Source: Acidimicrobiia bacterium
Lineage (GTDB): Bacteria; Actinomycetota; Acidimicrobiia; Spongiisociales; SHLN01
Direction of reading: 5' to 3'
DNA length: 5,132 nt
Assembly (NCBI GenBank): GCA_030623545.1
Contig: JAUXLW010000118.1
Coordinates: forward strand, 1 to 5,132
This document shows, piece by piece, positions 1-5,132 of this stretch; position 1 is the stretch's first letter, and every line of letters begins with the position of its first letter. The translations under genes were made by a program, and so were the position numbers. The notes under the pieces were generated by a model that saw only the letters and a program-made list of their open reading frames with translations, made no database searches and had not been told where the DNA came from.

Positions 1-1467
1 ACCGGTATCGATCTCCTCAACGAACGCCACAGCGACGGTGGCGGCGCTGATTTGTTCACCTTCGACATCGACCGACTCGCTGCCACTCTGGGAGCGGAAA
101 TAGGAACCGTCGCGGAACTGCCACGAGAGGATGTTGGGTGGCGACATAGCCAGGGCGATGCTGGTGGCCGGCTCGCCGCCGGCGGGTGCCGGCACGTCGT
201 AGCGCAGGACCGGCTCGACGGTGCCGTGCCAATCGGTTGGTGGCAGCTCGGCGAAGTCATACATGAGGTCGTAGACGGCTCGCCGGTCGGCTTCCCGGAA
301 GTAGCCGGGGATTCGTCCGTGGCCCTCGTCTACTCCCACCTCGGCGATGGCTTCTCGCACTTCGGCCACGCCTCCGCTGTGGAGCACGCGTGCGTCGAAA
401 GGCTCGATGAGCTTGGGGTCGACTTCCCGAACGCTGCGGAGAGGCCCGACGATCTCGGGCAGGGAGGTTTGGAACAAGGCGATCCAGCGACCGACGCCAC
501 CCTCCACAATGACTTCCATCACCAGGTCGGCATCGTTGATACCGGCCTGAGGGCGGGCTTTCCACGAATTGGAGATCTTGGCTATGACGACACGTTGGGT
601 GGCGTCACCACCCGCCAGCCCGGTGAGGGGGGCGATCGGCCCGGTCGGCTCTATGTGCAGGTGGATGTTCCCGGCCACCGGATACCAATCTGAGCGCCCG
701 AACCAATATGAGTACTGGGCGTTGCCCGTCCACAAGGGATTGCGGAGGAACACCGTCGATGTCCGGGGGCGGAAAACCCCCGGCGAGTCAATGCCGTCAC
801 CATTCCAATCGCCGACGACCAGGCGGTCGGATCGCTTCCCGAAGTAGAGCGAGCCGTCGGTCCTGGCCACGTCGTCGGTTGCCGCCGAGTTGGTGAACCA
901 AACGGTCGATGAGGCAGGCCGGTGGACGAACAGGCCATCTCCGCCGACACCGTTCGGGTTGCCACCGATAGGAATATCGTCGGGGGTCCCGAACCATGAC
1001 ACGTCTCCGCCAATAGAGGTGGCGTTGATGTTTGTGAGAAAGATTCTCCCGTTGCGGCTCAGCCCCAGTGTGTCGGTGCCGTTGTCGTCCCAATCGCCGG
1101 TGAAGACGGTGTCTCCCGGGCTTCCGAAAAAGAAGGTCAATTCGGGGAACCCGGCACTGCCATCAGGGGGGATGCGATTGGTCAGATGAGCGGACCCGTT
1201 GGCGGGGCGATAGACCCCGGGGGTGTCGATTCCGTCGCCGTCCCAGTCACCCAGCAAGGGGATGTCGCCGGGCGCTCCGTAGGAGAACGTGTAGTCGGCG
1301 GCTCCGGGCGTTCGAATGTGCCAGCGACCGTTTGGCTCAACCAGCACCACCTGGTCGGGACTATTGCCGTTGGCGGCCGACGTGGGGGAGGCGGGGAAAA
1401 GAGAACTGGCGATGAGGGCGAAGGCGAGGGCCAGTACCCGTGCACCTACCACCAGATTTCCGCCCAT
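1..1467 (-). CDS. Secreted DUF3048 (YerB-like) protein with N-terminal FG-GAP/VCBS-like repeats, 3' end cut by window edge
   Basis: Reading the minus strand from the ATG at 1467 gives 489 uninterrupted codons that end exactly at base 1, so the C-terminus lies outside the window. Residues 1-32 form a Sec signal peptide: Arg10, a hydrophobic stretch VLALAFALIASSLF, then a Ser-Ala-Ala cleavage site before Asn33. Residues about 36-270 hold repeats of roughly 50 residues, seen best as GDWDGDGIDTPGVYRP (73-88), GDWDDNGTDTLGLSRNG (124-140) and GDWNGDGIDSPGVFRP (219-234). Residues about 279-425 match the DUF3048 N-terminal domain: PLTGL, a segment around ARPQAGINDADLVMEVIVEGG (split here as ARPQAGINDAD and LVMEVIVEGG), VGPLRSVREVD, then LHSGG. 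From about 435 the DUF3048 C-terminal domain begins (SWQFRDGSYFRSQSG); perhaps 60-80 residues are missing. The start is supported by GGGAG five bases upstream and by in-frame TAG and TGA codons further upstream. The family's biochemical role is unknown; an extracellular or cell-wall location is inferred. It is transcribed away from the transporter genes. Confidence 0.88.
   Translation of the reverse strand, partial: MGGNLVVGARVLALAFALIASSLFPASPTSAANGNSPDQVVLVEPNGRWHIRTPGAADYTFSYGAPGDIPLLGDWDGDGIDTPGVYRPANGSAHLTNRIPPDGSAGFPELTFFFGSPGDTVFTGDWDDNGTDTLGLSRNGRIFLTNINATSIGGDVSWFGTPDDIPIGGNPNGVGGDGLFVHRPASSTVWFTNSAATDDVARTDGSLYFGKRSDRLVVGDWNGDGIDSPGVFRPRTSTVFLRNPLWTGNAQYSYWFGRSDWYPVAGNIHLHIEPTGPIAPLTGLAGGDATQRVVIAKISNSWKARPQAGINDADLVMEVIVEGGVGRWIALFQTSLPEIVGPLRSVREVDPKLIEPFDARVLHSGGVAEVREAIAEVGVDEGHGRIPGYFREADRRAVYDLMYDFAELPPTDWHGTVEPVLRYDVPAPAGGEPATSIALAMSPPNILSWQFRDGSYFRSQSGSESVDVEGEQISAATVAVAFVEEIDTG
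766..1251 (-). repeat. Coding region of the Asp-rich FG-GAP/VCBS-like repeat array
   Basis: Three clear copies of a G-D-W-(D/N)-x-(D/N)-G-x-D motif are encoded at 1204-1251, 1051-1098 and 766-813. A decayed copy at 916-966 (GGNPNGVGGDGLFVHRP) has lost the first aspartates but keeps the ending F-x-x-R-P. A further remnant (WYPVAGNIH, residues 261-269) follows the last copy. Spacing is about 44-51 residues. The aspartate pattern resembles calcium-binding loops of beta-propeller repeats; calcium binding is inferred. The copies have diverged at DNA level, so this is an old protein repeat rather than a recent tandem duplication. Confidence 0.7.
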
Positions 1468-1615
1468 GCCGGCTCCCGCAATCGCCGGTTGACACTATCA
1501 ATGTGACGGCGGTCGGGGGAATCGGGGCGCCTCGGATAGACGGATCTACTAACGACTCACTTGTCTGAAACTTGCCTTAGCATGGGAGCCAACAGGCGAG
1601 CGAGGAGGATCGGTT
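1468..1615. promoter_or_regulatory. Divergent intergenic region between the DUF3048 gene and the transporter locus
   Basis: This 148-bp gap must hold the 5' regions of both divergent genes. For the plus-strand lipoprotein gene a weak -10-like TAGCAT lies at 1578-1583, but no good -35 box sits 16-18 bases upstream. For the minus-strand gene a -10-like GATAGT (plus-strand 1494-1499) lies about 25 bases from the start codon, again without a convincing -35 box. A perfect TTGACA at 1489-1494 on the plus strand has no matching -10 box. No clear operator palindrome or riboswitch was seen. The regulatory role follows from position; the specific boxes are weak. Confidence 0.4.
1602..1608 (+). promoter_or_regulatory. 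Strong Shine-Dalgarno site of the lipoprotein gene
   Basis: GAGGAGG lies 7 bases before the ATG at 1616, an almost perfect complement to the 16S rRNA 3' end at ideal spacing. It fixes the start of the lipoprotein and argues against the out-of-frame ATG at 1582. It is by far the strongest ribosome binding site in the window, in keeping with high output of the binding protein. Confidence 0.85.
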
Positions 1616-2947
1616 ATGAGGTCTCGGAGGAGATGGCTTTCACTACTGGCGGTGTTAATGGCCTTTGCTCTTGTGGCAGCCGCCTGTGGCAGTTCGGACT
1701 CTGACGACACCACCACTACCACCGCCACCACGCCACCAGCAGGAGGTGACGCCACAACCACGACGGGAGCTCCGAGCGGCGGAGATGACACGACCACGAC
1801 GACTCCGGCGGTTCCAGTGGATTTCCAGATCGGTATTCTGCTCGTCGGCCCGGAGTTCGATCGGGGCTACAGCCAGGCTCACTTCGAAGGGGCTCAATAT
1901 GCCATTGAGCAGCTCGGCCTGCCTGAGGACAACCTCATCAGCCTCGACTTCATCAATCCGGGAGACAGTCCCGGCCTCACGCCCGAGGGCGTTGCGGCCG
2001 ACATGATCGCCCAGGGTGCCGACTTGATCATCTTCAACTCGGATGACATGCGAGATGGTGCCTTCGCAGCGGCTGCTCAAAACCCCGACACACCCATGAT
2101 CTGGGTGTCGGGCGACAGCGCCTGGGCCGACGGGAAAGCCTTTGAGGCCGACCTGACCAATCTCGGCAACGTGTGGGGCCAGATGATATTCGGCAAGATG
2201 ATCGCCGGCTGCGCCGCCGCCCTGGAATCTGAGAGTGGCGAACTCGCGTATCTGGGACCGCTCACCAACGACGAGACGCGACGGTTGGTGAACTCGGCCT
2301 ACCTGGGAGCCAAGTACTGCTGGGAAGAGGTGCGCGGTGAAACTACCCCCCTCGCGTTCGACGTCACCTACATCGGGTTCTGGTTCGACATTCCCGGCGT
2401 GACGCTGGACCCGATCCAGGTGGTTAACAACTTCATCGATGGCGGCGCCGACGTTGTGCTATCCGGCATAGACACGACCCAAGCATTGACTCGTAGCGCC
2501 CAGCGAGCCGACGCCGGCGAAACTGTGACTGCCATTCCGTACGACTTCATCGATGCCTGCGACGAGGCACCCGAGATATGCCTTGGTGTCCCCTACTTCA
2601 ACTGGGGCCCTACTTACCTCGATATCGCCCGGTCGGTCATCGATGACACGTTTGTCGCGGAGTGGCAATGGATCCTGCCCGACTGGACTGACATCAACAA
2701 CCCCGCCACCAGCGTGGTCGGCTTTGTCAACGGCGACGGGTTGTCCCCGGCCAACCAACCTTTAGTGGATGAGTTCATCGCCGGGTTGGCGGACGGCTCA
2801 ATCCAGCTGTATAGCGGTCCGCTCAACTGGCAAGACGGATCGCAGTTCCTGGGAGATGGTGAGGTGGCAACCGATTTCCAGATCTGGTACTCGGAGCAAT
2901 GCCTCGAAGGCATCGAAGGGGTCTGCTCGGTAAACGTGTTCGGTTAA
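1616..2947 (+). CDS. BMP-family ABC transporter substrate-binding lipoprotein (probable nucleoside binder)
   Basis: This 443-residue protein is the extracellular solute-binding component of the importer encoded downstream. Residues 1-23 form a lipoprotein signal peptide (MRSRRRW, then a hydrophobic stretch) ending at Cys24. The lipobox reads V-A-A-A-C, slightly off the usual Leu at -3. Residues 32-64 are a Thr/Gly/Pro-rich linker that would hold the domain off the membrane. The mature domain, from about 69, shows BMP/PnrA-type features: FQIGILLVGPEFDRGYSQAH at the first strand and binding loop, GADLIIFNSDD, a strand and turn around YIGFWFDIPG (252-261), then IDGGADVVLSGID and FNWGPTYLDIARSVI. 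BMP-family members such as PnrA and YufN bind purine or other nucleosides; the ligand here is inferred only from family and gene order. Six cysteines besides Cys24 (199, 235, 315, 322, 429, 437) may form disulfides. Length is somewhat above the usual 350-400 because of the linker. A strong ribosome binding site fixes the start, and a hairpin follows the TAA. Confidence 0.9.
   Translation: MRSRRRWLSLLAVLMAFALVAAACGSSDSDDTTTTTATTPPAGGDATTTTGAPSGGDDTTTTTPAVPVDFQIGILLVGPEFDRGYSQAHFEGAQYAIEQLGLPEDNLISLDFINPGDSPGLTPEGVAADMIAQGADLIIFNSDDMRDGAFAAAAQNPDTPMIWVSGDSAWADGKAFEADLTNLGNVWGQMIFGKMIAGCAAALESESGELAYLGPLTNDETRRLVNSAYLGAKYCWEEVRGETTPLAFDVTYIGFWFDIPGVTLDPIQVVNNFIDGGADVVLSGIDTTQALTRSAQRADAGETVTAIPYDFIDACDEAPEICLGVPYFNWGPTYLDIARSVIDDTFVAEWQWILPDWTDINNPATSVVGFVNGDGLSPANQPLVDEFIAGLADGSIQLYSGPLNWQDGSQFLGDGEVATDFQIWYSEQCLEGIEGVCSVNVFG
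1709..1807 (+). repeat. Low-complexity Thr-rich linker coding region
   Basis: Residues 32-64 of the lipoprotein consist largely of Thr runs separated by Gly, Pro and Asp, with two related units, AGGDATTTT and SGGDDTTTTT. The DNA is an irregular ACC/ACG/ACA repeat with mixed codons. Thr-rich tethers like this directly after the lipid-anchor Cys are common in Acidimicrobiia-like actinobacteria. The tract may vary in length between strains. Confidence 0.75.
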
Positions 2948-2956
2948 AAGGGCAAC

Positions 2957-2986
2957 ATGAGGGGAGGGCACCGGCCCTCCCCTCAT
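2957..2986 (+). terminator. Perfect 13-bp hairpin between lipoprotein and ATPase genes, probable partial terminator
   Basis: ATGAGGGGAGGGC (2957-2969) pairs without mismatch with GCCCTCCCCTCAT (2974-2986) around an ACCG loop, starting 9 bases after the lipoprotein TAA. The stem is very GC-rich. It is followed only by CTTCAGTCTTCAG, so there is no true U-tract; such tail-poor hairpins are common in actinobacteria. It could terminate part of the transcripts or protect the 3' end of the lipoprotein mRNA. Either would raise binding protein output over the ATPase and permease. Confidence 0.75.
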
Positions 2987-3052
2987 CTTCAGTCTTCAGA
3001 AACCGTGCTCCGGTCGTCAGGGCCACACACGATTCTCTAGCCTCGGACCACG
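2987..3052 (+). other. Leader of the ATPase gene without a recognisable ribosome binding site
   Basis: These 66 bases contain a 7-base tandem duplication (TCTTCAG at 2986-2992 and 2993-2999) and no AGGAGG-like site before the ATG at 3053; only GGA at 3046-3048 is present. An in-frame TAG lies 15 bases before the ATG, so the ATPase cannot start further upstream. Either translation begins weakly, or a promoter here yields a leaderless or short-leader transcript. No convincing -35/-10 pair was found. Confidence 0.45.
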
Positions 3053-4540
3053 ATGAGCCTCGAGCTGCGCAATATCCACAAGCATTTCGGTGCGGTTCGC
3101 GCTAACGACGGGATCACCATCGAGGTAGAGACCGGAACCTTGCACGGCCTCCTGGGTGAAAACGGAGCCGGCAAGTCGACGCTCATGAAGGTACTTTCCG
3201 GCTTCCACGCGGCGGACTCCGGCGAGATCGTGCTCGATGGCAAGCAAGTTGAGCTCGCCTCCCCCGAGGATGCGATTGCTGCCGGTATCGGCATGCTGCA
3301 CCAGGACCCACTGGTATTTCTACCGTTCAGCGTGATCGACAACTTCGTTCTTGGTAGCCCGGGGCACCGACGTCTGGATCGACGAAAAGCCACATCCGAC
3401 CTACGCGGGTTGTGCGAGCGCTACGGCTTCAACCTCGATCCGGCATTGCCCGCTCGGCTCTTGACCGTGGGGGAGCGCCAGCAGCTTGAAATCGTGCGAT
3501 TGCTCTGGCTGGGTGCCAGAGTCCTCATCCTGGATGAGCCGACCACCGGCATCTCGGCCGATCAGCGGGGCAAGCTGTTCGCAACCCTGAAGTCGCTTGC
3601 CGCCGAAGGCATGAGCGTGATCTTCGTGTCCCACAAGCTCGAAGAAGTTGCCGACCTTTGTGACCGGGTCACCGTGATGACAAGGGGCCAGGTGGTCGGC
3701 GAGGTCGAGTTGCCGGTACCGCCCGAACACCTCGTCGACATGATGTTCGGTCAGGCGGTGGAGATACGCGATCGATACCCGGTGCCTCTCGGTAATTCCC
3801 ACCTGACACTCGATACAGTGCGAACCGCGACCGGGCTCCTGAGTGAAGAGCCGGTGTCGGTCGACGTAAAGGCCGGAGAGGTCGTCGGCCTTGCGGGGAT
3901 GGAGGGAAGCGGCCAGGACGCGTTCCTGCGGATCTGCGCCGGCATGTTGGCACCGAAGCACGGAACCGTCGCAGTAGCCGGCAAGAACCTCACCGGCAAG
4001 CACTATCGCGACTTCCTGGCTGCCGACGTCAAGTATTTGCCGGCCGGACGCCTGGAAGAGGGCCTCATAGAGGGCCTCACGATTACGGAGCACTTTGTGC
4101 TCACAGGAGCCGACAAGCGCTTCTTTGTCGACTGGGCGGCGGGTCGCCGCCGCGCCGAGGAGCAGGTAGGCCACTTCAACATAAAGGGAACGGAGGCTTC
4201 CACTGCCGAGTCGCTGTCAGGCGGCAATCAGCAGCGTCTGTTGCTGGCGCTACTTCCGCCCAACCTCAAGCTGCTACTAATGGAGCACCCCACCCGTGGC
4301 CTCGACATTGAATCTGCCGACTGGGTGTGGGGACAACTCTTGGCCCGACGCGAGGAGGGCACCTCCATTGTGTTCGCGTCCGCCGACCTCGACGAGCTGC
4401 TTCGCTACAGCGACCGCATCCTCGTGTTCTTCTCCGGTCGTGTAATCGGCGAGCTAGAGGCGGCCAATTCCAACGTCGATGAAATCGGAATGCTCATCGG
4501 AGGCCGCACAGCCGACACCGACTTGGGGAACTCCCGATGA
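3053..4540 (+). CDS. ABC transporter ATP-binding protein with two fused ATPase domains (YufO/RbsA type)
   Basis: This 495-residue cytoplasmic protein powers the importer and has the usual length for the family. Domain 1 (about 1-235) is complete: Walker A GENGAGKST (35-43), Q-loop Gln84 in MLHQDP, signature LTVGERQQ (137-144), Walker B VLILDEPT (157-164) and H-loop His194 in FVSHKLEE. Domain 2 (about 250-490) has a degenerate Walker A (GMEGSGQDA, Gln288 where Lys is expected), a canonical signature LSGGNQQ (388-394), an altered Walker B LLLMEHPTRGLD (His412 in place of the catalytic Glu) and Ala444 in place of the H-loop His. ATP hydrolysis should therefore occur at the single site formed by domain 1 Walker motifs and the domain 2 signature. 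A degenerate second domain with PTRGLD is typical of BMP-associated and sugar-type (RbsA) ATPases. The neighbouring BMP lipoprotein and YufP-like permease favour a nucleoside importer over a sugar one. The start is fixed by an upstream in-frame stop. Confidence 0.93.
   Translation: MSLELRNIHKHFGAVRANDGITIEVETGTLHGLLGENGAGKSTLMKVLSGFHAADSGEIVLDGKQVELASPEDAIAAGIGMLHQDPLVFLPFSVIDNFVLGSPGHRRLDRRKATSDLRGLCERYGFNLDPALPARLLTVGERQQLEIVRLLWLGARVLILDEPTTGISADQRGKLFATLKSLAAEGMSVIFVSHKLEEVADLCDRVTVMTRGQVVGEVELPVPPEHLVDMMFGQAVEIRDRYPVPLGNSHLTLDTVRTATGLLSEEPVSVDVKAGEVVGLAGMEGSGQDAFLRICAGMLAPKHGTVAVAGKNLTGKHYRDFLAADVKYLPAGRLEEGLIEGLTITEHFVLTGADKRFFVDWAAGRRRAEEQVGHFNIKGTEASTAESLSGGNQQRLLLALLPPNLKLLLMEHPTRGLDIESADWVWGQLLARREEGTSIVFASADLDELLRYSDRILVFFSGRVIGELEAANSNVDEIGMLIGGRTADTDLGNSR
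4525..4540 (+). promoter_or_regulatory. ATGA stop-start overlap with internal ribosome binding site
   Basis: GGGGA (4525-4529) lies 7 bases before the permease ATG at 4537, and that ATG shares bases with the ATPase TGA (4538-4540). The overlap indicates translational coupling of ATPase and permease and fixes the permease start. Confidence 0.8.
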
Positions 4541-5132
4541 GCACCCGGCTCACGAACCTGCTCTTGCCAACCGCCGTCGTGCTGGGCTCGGCCACCGGCT
4601 TATTGTTGCTCGCCGGAACCAACCCGTGGGATCCCCTCCGCCTGATTGTGGAGGGGTCAATCGGGTGGCCACCCTTCGAGGAAGGCACGTCGGCGAAGAT
4701 TGGAGACACGGTGATGGTGTGGGTTCCCATCGCCCTCGCCGCTACCGGGCTAATCGTTACGTTCTCCGCTGGCATGTGGAACATAGGCATCGAAGGCCAG
4801 ATTATCTTGGGTGCGATTGCTGCTTCCTGGGTGGCCCGGGAGGTCTCGGCCTCGCGACCGGTGCTGGTGGCCCTCACCCTCCTCGCCGGGGCCGCGGGCG
4901 GACTTCTGTGGGGTCTGTTCGTCGGAGTGCTTCGCACAGCGGGTGGCGTGAATGAGATCTTCGGGGGCCTTGGTCTCGACTTTGTCGCTGTCTCTTTAAC
5001 AACCTATCTGATCCTTGACCCGTGGCGGCGGTCCGGTGTAGCGTCGACCAGCGGCACCGACATATTTCCGGATGATGCCCTGCTCCCATCCTTGTCAGGG
5101 ACCCGGTTATCACCGCTGGCGATCCTCATCAC
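4537..5132 (+). CDS. ABC transporter permease (YufP-like, BPD_transp_2 family), 3' end cut by window edge
   Basis: 198 codons are present of an expected 340-370. This is an inner-membrane channel subunit of the BMP-type importer. Hydrophobic segments are visible at about residues 10-27, 60-78, 88-100, 108-132 and 142-160. The family hallmark FSAGMWNIGIEGQ (76-88) corresponds to the conserved GxxNIGxEGQ loop of the nucleoside/branched-chain amino acid permease family, and GGVNEIFGGLGLDFV (136-150) corresponds to the conserved NE(V/I) segment that follows. The extracytoplasmic loop between the first two segments (about 28-58) is rich in Pro and acidic residues. The gene is translationally coupled to the ATPase. 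In related loci a second, shorter permease (YufQ-like) follows and pairs with this one; it would lie beyond the right edge. Confidence 0.9.
   Translation, partial: MSTRLTNLLLPTAVVLGSATGLLLLAGTNPWDPLRLIVEGSIGWPPFEEGTSAKIGDTVMVWVPIALAATGLIVTFSAGMWNIGIEGQIILGAIAASWVAREVSASRPVLVALTLLAGAAGGLLWGLFVGVLRTAGGVNEIFGGLGLDFVAVSLTTYLILDPWRRSGVASTSGTDIFPDDALLPSLSGTRLSPLAILI

Noticed and set aside
52..693. Plus-strand open frame of 213 codons opposite the DUF3048 gene
   Set aside because: The minus strand carries a continuous frame with a signal peptide and family motifs. The plus-strand frame is its antisense shadow with no recognisable domain.
763..783. Inverted repeat CCGGGGG / CCCCCGG with a 7-base loop
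   Set aside because: It lies inside the DUF3048 reading frame, in the codons of a repeat copy rich in Gly, Pro and Arg. It has no U-tract and no gene boundary nearby; most likely chance in GC-rich coding DNA.
1489..1494. Perfect TTGACA -35 box on the plus strand
   Set aside because: No -10-like sequence follows at 16-18 bases (the region reads GGTCGGGGGA), and it is over 120 bases from the lipoprotein start.
1493..1507. Possible palindromic operator around CACTATCAATGTG
   Set aside because: Only about three base pairs per arm match; not distinguishable from chance.
1582..1700. Short plus-strand frame from the ATG at 1582, overlapping the lipoprotein start
   Set aside because: It is out of frame with the lipoprotein, under 40 codons, has no ribosome binding site and shows no recognisable protein; GAGGAGG at 1602-1608 clearly serves the ATG at 1616.
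1709..1807. ACC/ACG repeat considered as a possible satellite or phase-variation tract
   Set aside because: The units are irregular with mixed codons and make sense as a Thr-rich lipoprotein linker; no pure short-unit run able to slip efficiently is present.
3401..4174. Minus-strand open frame of 257 codons opposite the ATPase gene
   Set aside because: It is antisense to a well-supported ATPase with all motifs in place; long antisense frames are expected in high-GC codon usage.
4479..4955. Plus-strand frame of 158 codons across the ATPase-permease junction
   Set aside because: It is out of frame with both genes and its Arg/Gly/His-rich translation has no domain; the permease in the ATGA-overlapping frame has clear membrane segments and family motifs.

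Overview
The window looks like chromosomal DNA from a high-GC Gram-positive bacterium, most likely an actinobacterium of the Acidimicrobiia type. The GC content is high by eye, third positions are rich in G/C, the lipoprotein has a Thr-rich TTTT linker behind its lipid-anchor Cys, and the secreted protein carries GDWDGDGxD repeats of a kind common in that group. The lineage is inferred from sequence style, not from a search.

Layout. Positions 1-1467 (minus strand) hold the first 489 codons of a secreted protein that runs off the left edge. It has a signal peptide, about four FG-GAP/VCBS-like repeats, and then a DUF3048 (YerB-like) domain. A 148-bp divergent intergenic region (1468-1615) separates it from a plus-strand ABC transporter locus. 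That locus has a BMP-family substrate-binding lipoprotein (1616-2947), a perfect 13-bp hairpin (2957-2986), a two-domain ATPase of the YufO/RbsA type (3053-4540), and the first 198 codons of a YufP-like permease (4537 to the right edge). The permease start overlaps the ATPase stop in an ATGA.

How the genes work together. The order lipoprotein, double ATPase, permease (a second permease would be expected beyond the right edge) is that of BMP-family importers such as Bacillus YufNOPQ/NupNOPQ and Treponema PnrA-E, which take up purine or other nucleosides. A nucleoside-type substrate is therefore the best guess, but nothing in the window proves the ligand. The hairpin between the lipoprotein and ATPase genes would give more binding protein than membrane complex, a common arrangement in importers. 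The ATPase appears to have one intact and one degenerate composite ATP site, as is usual in this family.

No RNA genes, mobile elements, CRISPR arrays or attachment sites were seen. The transporter is ordinary. The least understood item is the repeat-DUF3048 secreted protein. I found no convincing new system.
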